A DNA stretch of 64,000 bases. Origin: Hemicordylus capensis (Eukaryota > Chordata > Lepidosauria > Squamata > Cordylidae). The position numbers and the translations under genes were made by a program. Below are positions 1 to 10,084 of the stretch, in pieces. The notes under the pieces were generated by a model. The model saw only the letters and a list, made by a program, of their open reading frames with translations. It searched no databases and was not told the DNA's origin. Each line of letters starts with the position of its first letter. Within the stretch, counting starts at the first letter, position 1. The DNA lies in contig NC_069658.1 of the NCBI RefSeq assembly GCF_027244095.1, positions 263,074,687 through 263,138,686 on the forward strand. The letters run 5' to 3'.

Positions 1-420
1 CCCACACATGAGCAGAAGTCTGCTCTGGGCAGCTGAAGCGGCCGCCCACACAACTGCCGGCTCCCTCACTGAGCCGGTGGGGGCTGGGGAATTCAGGGGC
101 CGCATGGCCCCCGGAAGCTCCAGCATGCCCTGCACAAGTGCGCAGGGCATGCTGGAGGGACCACCAAGCCGGGAAGCTGCTTTTCAGCCTCCCGGTCGGG
201 GGTCTACTCGTGAGTTGCCACGTTGCTCACACGCTGCGGCAATTCACGAGCAGAAAGTCCGGTTTAACGGAGCACCCGCTCCGCTAACCCGGGCTAAGGG
301 GAGGGCTACTTAAGCAGGTGACCTGCTTTGACTGAACCGGGCTTGGCTGCGAGCCCAGTGAGTCTGATGATCGGTGGGGAGCGGGCTAAGCACCCTTAGC
401 CCACTTTCCACTGATCGTCA
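1..420. repeat. GC-rich block with perfect hairpins, unclassified
   Basis: Contains CCAGCATGCCCTGC against GCAGGGCATGCTGG (122-156), an inverted CTCGTGAGTTGCC/GGCAATTCACGAG pair, and GATGATCGGTGGGGAGCGGG against CCACTGATCGTC ending near 420. Looks like a fragment of a DNA transposon or MITE. No credible gene. Confidence 0.4.
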
Positions 421-1054
421 GAATAGCTCCATTATCTTGGATTAAGTCTTAAAACTACCCTGTGAAGTTATTATCAGCATATTGCAGCCACGAACCAGCC
501 ACAGCTTCTAATATGTATGATATGCTAGAGGCATATTTTTCTTGCTTGCAAATATGTCTTTCTGGCTCATGATATAATAAAAGCAGCAAAAGTTAGAGTG
601 AAGGTGCTGACATTTTCACTCATGCTCTAAAAAGCGGTCACTTTAACTTCTATACTATTAGCAGTAAAGACTTTGTGCAGTCTTGTATTATTATGCTAGC
701 TTTACAAATTAGGCTCCATGCACCCTTGGTCTTTCAGTGCAATGTTGGGCTGGGGAGGGATGTGTCCAGGCAGAGGTACAACAGATGCAATCTCCCATCA
801 CTGGCTGGAGATGCACCTGATGAATTTATGGCTGTTGCTTCGCTATATAATCATGTGAATCTCTGTGTTACTGTCAGAATTGTTCACCATTGCTATGGAG
901 GGTTTGCATCGATTCACAGAGATGGCACCTTCTCCAAGCTCTTGCTCCTGAACACTTGCTCTTCTCTGATAGAGTAAAATACTGTTCTCACTACATGCAA
1001 TGTTTTTTGCGCAGTTGAAGTTGAAGTTAAAGGTTTTAAAGAGCTGCCACATAC
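421..1054. other. Gene A intron 4 side, no recognised feature
   Basis: Searched for the 116- to 125-bp linker, 57-bp and SPRY exons of gene A on the minus strand; none seen. Confidence 0.5.
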
Positions 1055-1077
1055 CTGTTCAAGGTGTTTCCAATATC
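1055..1077 (-). CDS. Gene A exon 4: 23-bp micro-exon
   Basis: A 23-bp exon encoding DIGNTLN plus two bases, between a CTAG acceptor and a GTATGT donor. It aligns with the 23-bp exons of gene B (30449-30471) and gene C (54177-54199). It is far too short for an ORF scan and was found by its length, phase and DI..-LN/MS..R pattern. Confidence 0.85.
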
Positions 1078-4000
1078 CTAGAGTAAAAAGAGAAAAAGAG
1101 CTCAGTCTTGTGAAATGGTCAGGGTTGGTAGTGTCCTTGCTACAGTTTTACAAACATATGAAGCTGCCTTATATGGAGTCAAAGCACTGGTCCACCAAGC
1201 TGGCTGACAGCTTCAGGGTTTCAGTCAGGGTCTTTCCTATTTGGAGATGCTAAAGACTGAACCTGGATCTAACAGATGTATTCTACTGAGCTACTACTCC
1301 TCACATTTTACCCTTCTATTTCTCAAAACTCAGAGAGGCTTAGTTGGCTTTTTATCTCCACCATTTATAGTCACAACAACCCTGTGAGGTAGTATATTAA
1401 AAAAAATTGACTAGATCAAGGCCATCCCACACCTTATGGACTATTTGAACACAGATCCCCCCAATGCCACTCTGTTCACCATGCCACACTGGCTCTCTGG
1501 GGGAAACGAGAAGACCTTTAAAAACAAAAACATTGTTTGCACATGTTTTTCCTGGGAAATGCTGACATTAAGAGCATGAAGCACAGCTTTTAACTGAACT
1601 GCTGGTAAAACTGCAAGTGCCTAGATAGTTCAACAAGCAGAGAACAAATATTTTTCACAGTTTGGATATACCTATTCAGAGCTGAACACACAAACTTGGT
1701 CTCTCTACTACATCAGTACTGGGATTGTCACAGAATGTCGCGTGGCCATTTGATAAAGGCAGAAGCCTCTCAGGGTGGCTTCATGTATTATGGTTTTTAG
1801 GTATAAAAATTTAAAGTAAAATATGACAAGCAGGTGTTTGCAAATACAGGAGTACCACATTATCTGCGGGGGTTCCATTCCCACAGATAACAAAACTGTG
1901 GATAATAGGTCATTGAGTCTATTGGATCTGGATTAGATTCCCAGACTCAAACCACCCCCCAAAATAGGCCGAATAAAGCACCCTACCGTGCTCTGCAGGC
2001 CTTCAGGAGTGCAAGGATGCCCCCCCCCAGTACAAAAGTCCCCAAAATTCAGCAGAAATTTGTTTTCTTTAAACAAATGAGCTATAAAATGACTCCCATG
2101 CTCAAAATGGTGGCTGGAAATGACCTCCAAGGTCATTTCCAGGCACCCCCGACCCGCAGATATAACTGCTGATGGTGAGTCCGCGAATGGTGAGCTAAGC
2201 CTGTAGATGTATCATGACCAGCACACTTGTCAAAAGACTGGGATTGGTTACAGTTCCCTATTAAGCATACCCTTGGTGGCAAACAAGGGTTTGCTGCACT
2301 GTGTGTGAAATGGTTCACCATGCCGGAGTGGGAGCTGGGGAACAAGTAGCCACCTCCAGAACATTTATTTGCAAGGCTACTTCTAGGTTGGCCTCACCAG
2401 CAGCAATTCAGTGGTTGGCTGCTTGCACTTCTGCTCCATCTCACTGATCAGGGCATCGAGGCGAGCAATCTCTTCAGAGAGTCCAGTCACAGCTGCATCC
2501 TTCCTCTGTACACAGTCCTTGTCCAACTCTTCCAGCTCAATTATTAAAACCTGCTCCATTGTCTTCACAGACTGATATATTTGACCAAATTCAGCCTCAA
2601 TGGCTTGCTTCTCACCTAGTATCCGATCCTACAACAGGTAGATAGGGAAAAGGCAGGACAGGATCATGGGGAGAGAAGATGGACACCTCACCAATTCTTT
2701 TTGCATAGCAGAAAACTTCACAGCAGCCCCAGAACTATTATTCTATCATAAGAGTTTTACAGGAGGGAACATTAAAAAAAACCACAACTCTCTTCCTAAT
2801 GTCACATAAGTTGTACAAGCGTTGCCAAGCACTTAAAACACACAAATATCTGGGATACATACATGCAGAGCAGTGTCTCAGCTTAATACCAGGCTTGACG
2901 CATTTTCTTTGGGTCTAGGTGACAGCCCAAAGGTTTTAGGGGCCAGTGATGCTTTGGCGCAGCGGGGAGATGACTTGATTAGCAAGCCAGAGGTTGCCGG
3001 TTCAAATGCTGAAAGGCATCACCTTATACTGCGTGGGAGATGGCAATGGTAAACCCCTCCTGTATTCTACCAAAGACAACCACAGGGCCCTGTAGTCACC
3101 AGGAGTTGACACCGACTTGACAGCACACTTTACCTTTTATCATTTAGGGAGAGAAGACATATGGGCTTCTTTTTATCCCTTTACAATAGGGATGTATACG
3201 AGTTTATTTTTTCGATTCAATTTGTGCTGGAATCGAATCACCTCCGATTCATTTTGTGTCTGAATCTGCCCCCCCCCAATCACCCCAGATTAGATGTGGA
3301 CTGCTTATAAATGTCCTAGGGGCACCAAATTTGTGCTGTGTAGATCCCCATGGGTGCCACCTACCACCCAAATTTCAAGGCAGTAGGGCACTTGGTTGAT
3401 TCTTAGTGATTTTTTTTAGTTTTTACTGATTTTGTTTATTTCTACCATATGACGTAATGGAGACTCAAAGCCACCATATCCTAACCCTAACATGGATCCC
3501 CAGCTTTATTTTTTTTAAAAAAAGCTAAGCTCTAGCCCTTGTAAAAGTAGAGTTATGGAGCAAAATGTGTAATCACTATTTTTCAAGTGTTTGGATTCTT
3601 TGATGTCTAATAACTTTTCCTCATAATGAATCTCTATGAGGATTCATTGCACACCTTCATTTCTTCTGTTCATTTTGACAGTAATTGGACAGTGCCAACT
3701 GTCAACTGCCATGTGTCAACTACACCCCGCGCCCCACACTGGGGTACTCAGTTTATTTTTTAGGAATTCTTAAAGTGTTTAGATTCTTTGGTGTATTCAT
3801 TACACACCTTAATTTCTTCTGTTCATTTTGACCCCACTGCTAGGTGGGGGCATGGAATTAGTGGCATCCCATGTGCCAACTACCCCCCAACCAGCAAGCC
3901 ACTGGGTACTCAGTTTATATTTTAGGAATTTTTGAGGTGTTTAGACTCTTTGGTGTGTAATGAATCCTCATAGGGATTCATTATGAGGAAAGGTTATTAG

Positions 4001-7000
4001 ACACCTATGAGTCTAAATACTTGAAAAAAAATCCTAGAACATAAACTGAGTAGCACCCCACTGTCTTGCGAGTAGGAGGGGGGTGTAGTTGCACATGGCA
4101 GTCAAAATGAATAGAAGAAAGGAAGGTGGGTAATGAATCCTCATAGGGATTCATTGCAGAAAAGTTATTATACACCAAAGAATCCAAACACCTGAAAAAT
4201 AGTGAACACACATTTTGCTCCATAACTCCACTTCTACAAGGGCTACAGCTTAGCTACTTTTTTTTTTTTTAAATGAAAGCTGGGGAAATAGTAGGAGGAA
4301 TCTGAATCTTGAATCGATTCAAATCTGGCGTGATTTGATTTGGACCTGAATCTAGCCAATGGACCACAGGGGTGATTTGTTCTGTCTCCAAATCACCCAA
4401 ATCAGCTCGATTCAGGTACAAATTGATTTGTACCTGAACCAATTTGCACATCCCTTCTTTAAAATTAGAACAGAATTAGCACATCCCTACTTTAACACTT
4501 AGAACAGAAACAGGGCTGTCTGGGTTTAAATAAAGAATTTATGAAATAACTCTATCCTGGTCTAGGCATCATAGTCAAATTTTTAGGCACTTTGGCTCCC
4601 CTGCGCCTGAGATTTATCAAGCCCTTGTTTAATGAGCCCTTTATTCATACTTCCGCTGCTATTCACATATGTATCAATTCATCAGTAAGGCTAACCTCCT
4701 ACACAACTTCATTTTAAATTAGGTTTCTTTCCTATCCTGCCCTGAGAGTTCATAGCAAGTTGCAGTACATCGCTATCCAATAATAAAACAAAAAAGCCTG
4801 TTGCTTATCTAAGGCCGCCCTGTGTCCAAGAACCAGAACTTGGATCTTCCAAACCTAAACCCCAGATTCTACCTATTGCACCAAATTGGTTCTTTCTCTC
4901 TTAGGAGGATCTATCCCAGATGCCAGGCTCATCGTGTGCCTTGTCACACAGGCCACCTGGCTTTGTCCTCATCCTGAATTGAACTGAAGTCTAAGTATAA
5001 ACAACTAGTTCAGCTTCATATTCATCCCTTATTACTTTTGCTTTTGCCCTTCCACTATCTAAATTTAGGCTGTAAACTTCGCGAGGAGGGACCTCTTTTA
5101 GCCTAGTCTTTAGTAGACATTACTGGTTAGATGGACCAGCTGTCTAAGGCCTCTTAATCTGTACATATACCTACCTGATCCATCTCGCATCTTTCCTGTC
5201 CAGCCTCTTTCGATGCCTTCAGATTGGTTCTTCTCACCTTCAGGGCCTGCACATGGCCTTCAATTTGTTTCTGATCAAATAAAGACCATATATTCAACTC
5301 CTCTGTGCTATCTGTAAGCGAAACCTCCTTCCACTCATCCCAACCCTTAACCATCCTCATCCTATGCAAAGCTGTGCTTGCCTAACTACTGAAGTCAGTG
5401 GGCTTAAGCATACCTACTGTGCATAGCACTGCAGTCTGGGCCTCTCTTCAGTAATATTTATGTGCAACTGAGCTCTCAGTATAAACAGCTGATGGCAGTA
5501 GCACTGATGTATTTGAATCCACAAAAGGTGAAAATGCTGTAAGTGCTTAGCTAATGTGTTTATTCTAGAGGAAGTTAGAGCCATTGTAAAGATAAAAGTG
5601 ATGTCTTAAGTTAGGAAACAGAAGTCTGTGGCTCATGTTGATAAGGCATATCCTGTTTTCTCATTGTTGTGTGACAGATGTTTATTCGAGCTGTGTAAGC
5701 ACTATGCTAAGGTATAAAGACCTATTGAAATTGTAATTCAGGGTCCCAACAAGGTGTGAACCTCTCTGACTGCAGCAGTGCTAAATTAAAGCCTTGGAAA
5801 AGTTTCTCCTGTGTCTGGTTATTCTTAATAAAAGGACCCAGACAAGAACCCAGAAAAGTGTATTTAGGCATATCAGCACTGGGCCAGTCCTGGGCCAGCA
5901 TCTTATTGCAGAATAAGAACTAAGATTGGCACAAGCCTTATCGGTACCTGAGGTGGTGTGATGGACTGTCACTCTCCCTTGGTATGTGCCAAGCAGCTAT
6001 CTCCAGCCACAACACCAGGTTACTTTTTAGATTCTTTTTCTTGTTTTTTGGAGACAGGACTCATTTTTATGGCTCGTTTGTTAAAAACCAAACCAAACCA
6101 CAATTTTACACAGAATTCCTGGATCTTTGGCAGTGTTCCCTCTAACAGGGACTCCCAGACGTTGTTGAATACAGCTCCCATAATCCCCAAGCAGAAAGCT
6201 GGACTAGGACCGGGGAGACTTGAGTTCAAATCCCCATTCAGCCATGATACTAGCTGGGTGACTCTGGGCCAGTCACTTCTCTCTCGGCCTAACCTACTTC
6301 ACAGGGTTGTTGTGAGGAGAAACTTACAGTAAGTATGTAGTACACTGCTCTGGGCTCCTTGTAGGAAGAGCGGGATATAAAATGTATAACAACAACAACA
6401 ACATCTGGGAATCCCTCTTAGAAAGAACACTGGTCTTTGGGACTCTGTGTGTGTGGGGGGGGGGGATGGGATGGGATATCTCCTTGGACTCCTGAAGGCC
6501 CACAGAGCACAACAGGGCACTTCATCTAGTCCATTTTCACATTTTTGAGGTTTTTATTCTAGCCTGGGAACCCAACCCCCACAATCCCAGACTCAATGCC
6601 TCATTATCCACAGTTTCGTCACCTACCGTAATATGTGGGAACAGAACCCCTGCGGATAATGAGGTACAGCTGTATATAAATATGTATAGTAGTAGTAAGT
6701 TTCCCTGTCCCAGACGCCTTTCTCAACCTGAGAGGCACACAAACTGTGCTGAGTAGCTATTGTCACCTGCTCTGCTCAGTTCATTGCCCACTCTCTCACT
6801 CCTCCCTTATCAACAGAGGCTCATAACGCCTTCTCTGGCAGTGATGCAAATTGTTGTTCTCGGGGTCCTTTTCTTCCACTGCCACTCTGGGGAAAGGAAT
6901 GGTAGGAAGTGAATTGAGGCTAGTAGAGTGCTGGCCTAGAGTGTCTTCATGGAGACAACCTAAACCAACACTCTTCTGGGCTGGCCACAATACACTTCCT

Positions 7001-8358
7001 TCCACTCTCTTCCTCAGCCAGCCAGAGTGGCAATGGAGGAAGAGGACAGAGAGTGGTGGTAGCTAGCATGGTGCCACTGGGGAGAAGGAGAGAGGGTGGG
7101 TGGGTGGGTTGATTTTTAGGGTGAGTCCGGTGTCGGGTTGGTGGAGATGGCCAATCTGCTGCCTGCACTCACCTGCATTTGAGGACACAGCCTCAGATTG
7201 CCTAATGAGCAGACCACCACTGAGAACGATCCATCTTGTCCTAGTCCCACTGTCAAAATACTACTACAAATATTTATATACTGCTTTTCAACAACCAAAG
7301 CAGTTTATACAGAAAAAATAATAATAAATGGCTCCCTATTCCCCCCCCCCGCCCCCCACCAAAAGGCTTACAATCTAAAGAGAAACATAAGATAGACACC
7401 AGCTTCAGCCACTGGAGGGATGCTGTGCTGGGGTTGGATAGAGCCAGTTGCTCTCACATTGCTAAATATAAGACAAAATGATCCATGATGCTGAACAGCA
7501 GCTTGCTACCTTGTAATCTTGGGCAGCCTCTTCTATGGGAAGCACAGAGTGAGTCTTATGCTCACGGGACTCCCTGCAGATCATGCAGATGAGTGCTTGA
7601 TCTTGTTCACAGAAAAGTTTCAGAGGCTCTTGGTGTCCCTCACACATTTTCTGACCATGCTGCGTTATGGCTGCCTCCATCTGTTTCGCTATTTCCACAA
7701 CATTTGCCAGCTCCCTGCTGGGCCGGAGGCTTCTCCTGGAATATGTTCTGCACGAAGGGCAGTAATAGCGCTCATATGACTTCGTCCAGCACTCCTTGAT
7801 ACAGGCTTTGCAAAAATAGTGCCCACACTCTATGGACACAGGCTCTGTGAAATAGTCTAGGCAGATGGAACAAGTGATTTCCTTTTCAAGAGTTTCCAGG
7901 AGTTTGTTAGCAGACTTGGCTGGCACAGAATATGGGCTGCTTTCAGGAAAATGTTTCCCCACTGGGGATCTCGATCTGCTGCTGGAATGGAGCTGCTGTT
8001 CCTGTGAGCTGGGTCGAGATCCAGAATTCTCAGAGGACTGCTGTCTAAGATGATTCTTACTGTCCAGGTGTGCTTTTCGCATAGCTAACCACCAGCGACG
8101 CAGAGCCTGATTACACGGATGTACTGGAGGAGGGACAAGCGAAGAGGAACCCTGGTAGGCTAGGTGCCTGCTGGTGCGCTGTGAACTGGATGCTGTCTTG
8201 GTACTGGAATAGGACATGGTCTCTGCTCACCCAGTAGGACACAGCACAGTTTCCCTCAGTCCCCTTGGAGGGAGTGGGGCTGCTGAGTTTCCCTCACAGC
8301 ACTGCCTAGGTGGAGCATTCACTGGAAGACTTGCTAGCTGCAGCTGAGGATGCTGGTG
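1055..8358 (-). CDS. Gene A: TRIM-family RING E3 ligase, 5' part (runs off the left edge)
   Basis: A minus-strand TRIM gene of the RING, B-box, coiled-coil class. Four exons are visible: 7510-8358 (coding from 8217), 5175-5270 (96 bp), 2398-2628 (231 bp) and 1055-1077 (23 bp). All have GT/AG borders and the phases match genes B and C. The visible protein is about 352 residues: a Ser-rich extension (1-105), RING (about 116-156), B-box 2 (about 192-224) and coiled coil (about 237-345). The next exons (about 116, 57 and 520-580 bp, the last encoding PRY-SPRY) were not found between 1 and 1054 and probably lie outside the window. Family knowledge: RING recruits E2 enzymes and the coiled coil makes antiparallel dimers. 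Orthology to a named mammalian TRIM is unresolved; the RING and B-box resemble gene B most. Confidence 0.9.
1160..1305 (-). mobile_element. tRNA-headed SINE, reverse
   Basis: Same family as 15491: reverse-strand GTAGCTCAGTAGAATACATC head and TGCCTTATATGGAGTC end. In gene A intron 3/4 region, beside the micro-exon. Confidence 0.65.
1847..2203. mobile_element. pogo/Tigger-like MITE
   Basis: 357 bp with TA on both sides (1845-1846 and 2204-2205). Left CAGGAGTACCACATTATC, right end GCTAAGCCTG; CTGCGG and CCGCG motifs near the ends recall Tigger-type ends. Located in gene A intron 4, 3' of the 231-bp exon. Confidence 0.6.
2398..2628 (-). CDS. Gene A exon 3: main coiled coil (231 bp)
   Basis: Exactly 231 bp, 77 codons, with TAG acceptor and GTGAGG donor. 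It encodes the long coiled-coil helix (DRILGEKQAIEAEF... to ...KQPTTELLL), with the LEELDKD and LDALISEME motifs also seen in genes B and C. The reading frame is open throughout. Confidence 0.93.
2951..3138 (+). mobile_element. Sauria SINE
   Basis: tRNA-like head (TTGGCGCAGCGGGGAGATGA, GGTTGCCGGTTCAAAT), body with GTGGGAGATGGCAATGG, and BovB-like tail GACTTGACAGCACACTTTAC. Gene A intron 3. Confidence 0.85.
3187..4456. mobile_element. hAT-like element (TAGGGATGTGC family), long AT-rich copy
   Basis: 1270 bp in gene A intron 3. Starts TAGGGATGTATAC and ends GCACATCCCTT. Flanks CTTTACAA and CTTTAAAA agree in 7 of 8 bases. Internal inverted segments (GGATTCATTATGAGGAAA and its complement) are visible. 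There is no transposase frame. Confidence 0.7.
4490..5174. other. Gene A intron 2, unclassified
   Basis: Ordinary AT-rich intron with no coding match. A duplicated GCACATCCCT motif lies at its left edge. Confidence 0.5.
5175..5270 (-). CDS. Gene A exon 2: start of coiled coil (96 bp)
   Basis: Exactly 96 bp, 32 codons, phase 0 on both sides, between an AG acceptor at 5271-5272 and a GT donor at 5174-5173. It encodes a charged helix (KQIEGHVQALKVRR...) aligning with exon 2 of gene B (QQVATHVKALKERR...). Length and position match the conserved TRIM exon following the B-box. Confidence 0.92.
6131..6432. mobile_element. hAT-like MITE (CAGTGTTCCCTC family) split by a SINE
   Basis: The left half 6131-6189 and right half about 6400-6432 are inverted (CAGTGTTCCCTCTAACAGGG against CCCTCTTAGAAAGAACACTG). 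Flanks ATCTTTGG and GTCTTTGG match in 7 of 8. A tRNA-derived SINE fills the middle. Lies in gene A intron 1. Confidence 0.75.
6190..6402 (+). mobile_element. tRNA-derived SINE nested in a MITE
   Basis: Has a B-box-like GAGTTCAAATCCCC, the body CTGGGTGACTCTGGGCCAGT, and the tail CTCTGGGCTCCTTGTAGGAA ending in (CAA)n. The 5' head is cut short. Same family as 16431-16672. Confidence 0.8.
6590..6672. mobile_element. pogo-like MITE fragment
   Basis: CATTATCCACAGTTTCG and CCTGCGGATAATGAGGTACA recall the ends of the 1847-2203 element. Short and decayed. Confidence 0.4.
7245..7455 (-). repeat. L2/SINE-type 3' tail fragment, reverse
   Basis: CTTACAATCTAAAG and the AGGGATGCTGTGCTGGGGTT segment are the inverse of the sequence at 27990-28210. 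Contains a C-rich run near 7338-7356. Just 3' of the gene A coding exon (in intron 1 of the coding part). Confidence 0.5.
7510..8217 (-). CDS. Gene A coding exon 1: Ser-rich extension, RING, B-box
   Basis: 708 bp, 236 codons, phase 0 at its end. The ATG is at 8217. RING motif: CSIC at about residues 116-119, CGHYFCKAC at about 131-139 and CPSC at about 153-156. B-box 2 spans about 192-224 with the CEGH, CMIC and HKTH pairs. The exon ends DYK before a GT donor at 7509-7508, the same splice position as in genes B and C. The 105-residue leader is rich in Ser, Arg and Gln. TRIMs normally begin only 10-20 residues before the RING, so a later start is possible, but no ATG lies close before the RING. 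Confidence 0.92.
8218..8358 (-). other. Gene A 5' UTR part of coding exon 1, with splice acceptor
   Basis: Upstream of the ATG on the minus strand, a strong acceptor (pyrimidine tract then AACAG, boundary at 8359) suggests that the coding exon begins at 8358 and is spliced from an untranslated first exon. This is inferred from sequence; there is no transcript evidence. Confidence 0.55.
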
Positions 8359-8557
8359 CTGTTGAGGGAAAAGGTAGAAGTGGGTGGAACAAAATCAAAA
8401 TATAAATAAAATTAGATCAGGCTTGGAAGTAGCAGCTCAGTCAAAGTTTTTCACTCTTTTCCAACATTCAGGGACATGCTCCAAAATTTAGAAGAGTATT
8501 TCTCATCATAAGCCTCTGCATTAGTAGGACAGGGGCTATCCCCTACCCAGACCCCCG

Positions 8558-8690
8558 CAGTGTTCCCACTAACAGGGATTCCCAGATGTTGTTGACTATG
8601 ACTCCCATAATTGCCAGCCAAAGGTATTGCAGCTAGGGATGCTGGGAGTTGTAGTAAACAACATCTTGGAATCCCTGTTAGAGGGAACTG
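8558..8690. mobile_element. Fold-back MITE (CAGTGTTCCC family)
   Basis: 133-bp palindrome: CAGTGTTCCCACTAACAGGG at the left, CCCTGTTAGAGGGAACTG at the right. No clean target duplication, as the right end has lost two bases. It lies just upstream of the gene A coding exon. Confidence 0.75.
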
Positions 8691-8829
8691 TGCCACCCAC
8701 CCACCCCACACACTCATGACTGCCCTCCTGCTTCATGATCAGGAAATTGTGGGTTTGTTCCTTTTTGAATAGGTTTAGCACAGCTGGATAGAAAGAAACA
8801 TTGGTAGACTTACCATGAAGAGTTCTTTT

Positions 8830-8958
8830 TCAAGGTATAGGGAAGTCATCCTCAACGTGATGGGTTTATCAGCCTCTGCAGACTTTGAGACAGGACCAAT
8901 CAAATTTCAGGCAGGCGAGTAGCTAAGTTAGGTAGTTGTCACTCAATCCCCAGTTCCA
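8830..8958. repeat. DIRS left inverted terminal repeat
   Basis: Matches the reverse complement of about 15322-15455 over roughly 130 bp, with scattered differences. Both share a GACAGGACCAATCAAATTTC core and an ACTCAATCCCCAGTTC inner end. Confidence 0.8.
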
Positions 8959-9177
8959 GGATTGTATAGCATAGTAAAGCTTAGAAGAGAGAACTCAACA
9001 TGAACATAAACAGAAACAGATAAAAATGAGCCAGAACAGTAGCAGTAAAGGGACAGGTAAACTATAACCTTGGGAGTAGACCCATCTCCCTGAAACACAG
9101 TCCAAGAGGACTGAAACAAATGCATAATAAGGCCCCCATCCGTGGGCAGCCCAGATGACCTTCTTATACCCTGAAAA

Positions 9178-9245
9178 AGAACACTTCATGGTAAGTCTAC
9201 CAATGTTTCTTTTTCCATTGAGAGGTCATCCTCAATGTGACGGGA
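9178..9245. repeat. DIRS internal complementary region
   Basis: Its first half is the inverse of the outer left end (about 8795-8837, CATTGGTAGACTTACCATGA). Its second half matches the complement of the right end. This arrangement is known in DIRS elements, where it is thought to guide circle closure. Confidence 0.7.
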
Positions 9246-10002
9246 TGTCACATTAAGCAAAAAAATAATAGGGCGGGAAGTGGAGTGTTAAACCAGTTGC
9301 TGTAAAACAGTCTGTCCTACAGCCGCTAGAGCTGCATGAAAAGATGGAATCTCATGATGTTTCATGAATGGTGACACTGAAGCCCCAAGTGGCCACCTTG
9401 CAAATTTCATCTAATGGTGCTGAAAAAGCAGCTGAAATGCTAGCACTCCTAGAGGAATGGGCTGTGATCCCCTGAGGAACAGACAAGTGCAGGGATTCAT
9501 AAGCAAGGGAAACTGGCGCTTTAATTGCCCAGCGAAACCTTGGCGACCTTAGACCCCATGGAAGAAGGCTAGAAAGACATAAACAGGGAATCTTTTCTAC
9601 GAAAAAGTTTGGTACGTTTTATATATACTCTGAGTGCCCTTTGCATATCCAGGGTGTGCCAGACCTTCTCCTTTGGATGAGAAGGTTTTGGACAGAACAA
9701 TGGCAAAACTAATCCCTGACTCCTATGAAAAACTGAATTAATTTTTGGCATAAATGTTGGATCCAGTTTTTAGAACTACAGAGTCCTTTTGCAAGACGCA
9801 CTGTTCCTTGCACACAGACAAAGCAGCCAGCTCAGACACTCTCCTAGCAGATGTAACTGCCACGAGGAAGAGGACTTTGAAGGAGAACAGCTTCAGCGAA
9901 ACTGAGCAGAGAGGCTCAAAGGGAGCTCTAGTGAGGGCATTTAACACTTTGTTTAGGTCCCAAGATGGGAACCTATGCACAAGTGGTGGAGTGATGTTGG
10001 TA

Positions 10003-10084
10003 AGGTAAAGTAAAGTGTGCTGTCAAGTCGATTTCGATTCCTGGCGCCCACAGAGCCCTGTGGTTTTCTTTGGTAGAATACAGG
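10003..10084 (-). mobile_element. Sauria SINE, truncated, inside the DIRS element
   Basis: Contains the BovB-like tail in reverse (AAAGTGTGCTGTCAAGTCG) and the CACAGAGCCCTGTGGTTTTC body; the tRNA head is missing. It lies within the recombinase region of the DIRS element, so it arrived later. Confidence 0.8.

Noticed and set aside
5958-6332. A 124-codon plus-strand frame
   Set aside because: Formed by a MITE half and a SINE; no coding signal.
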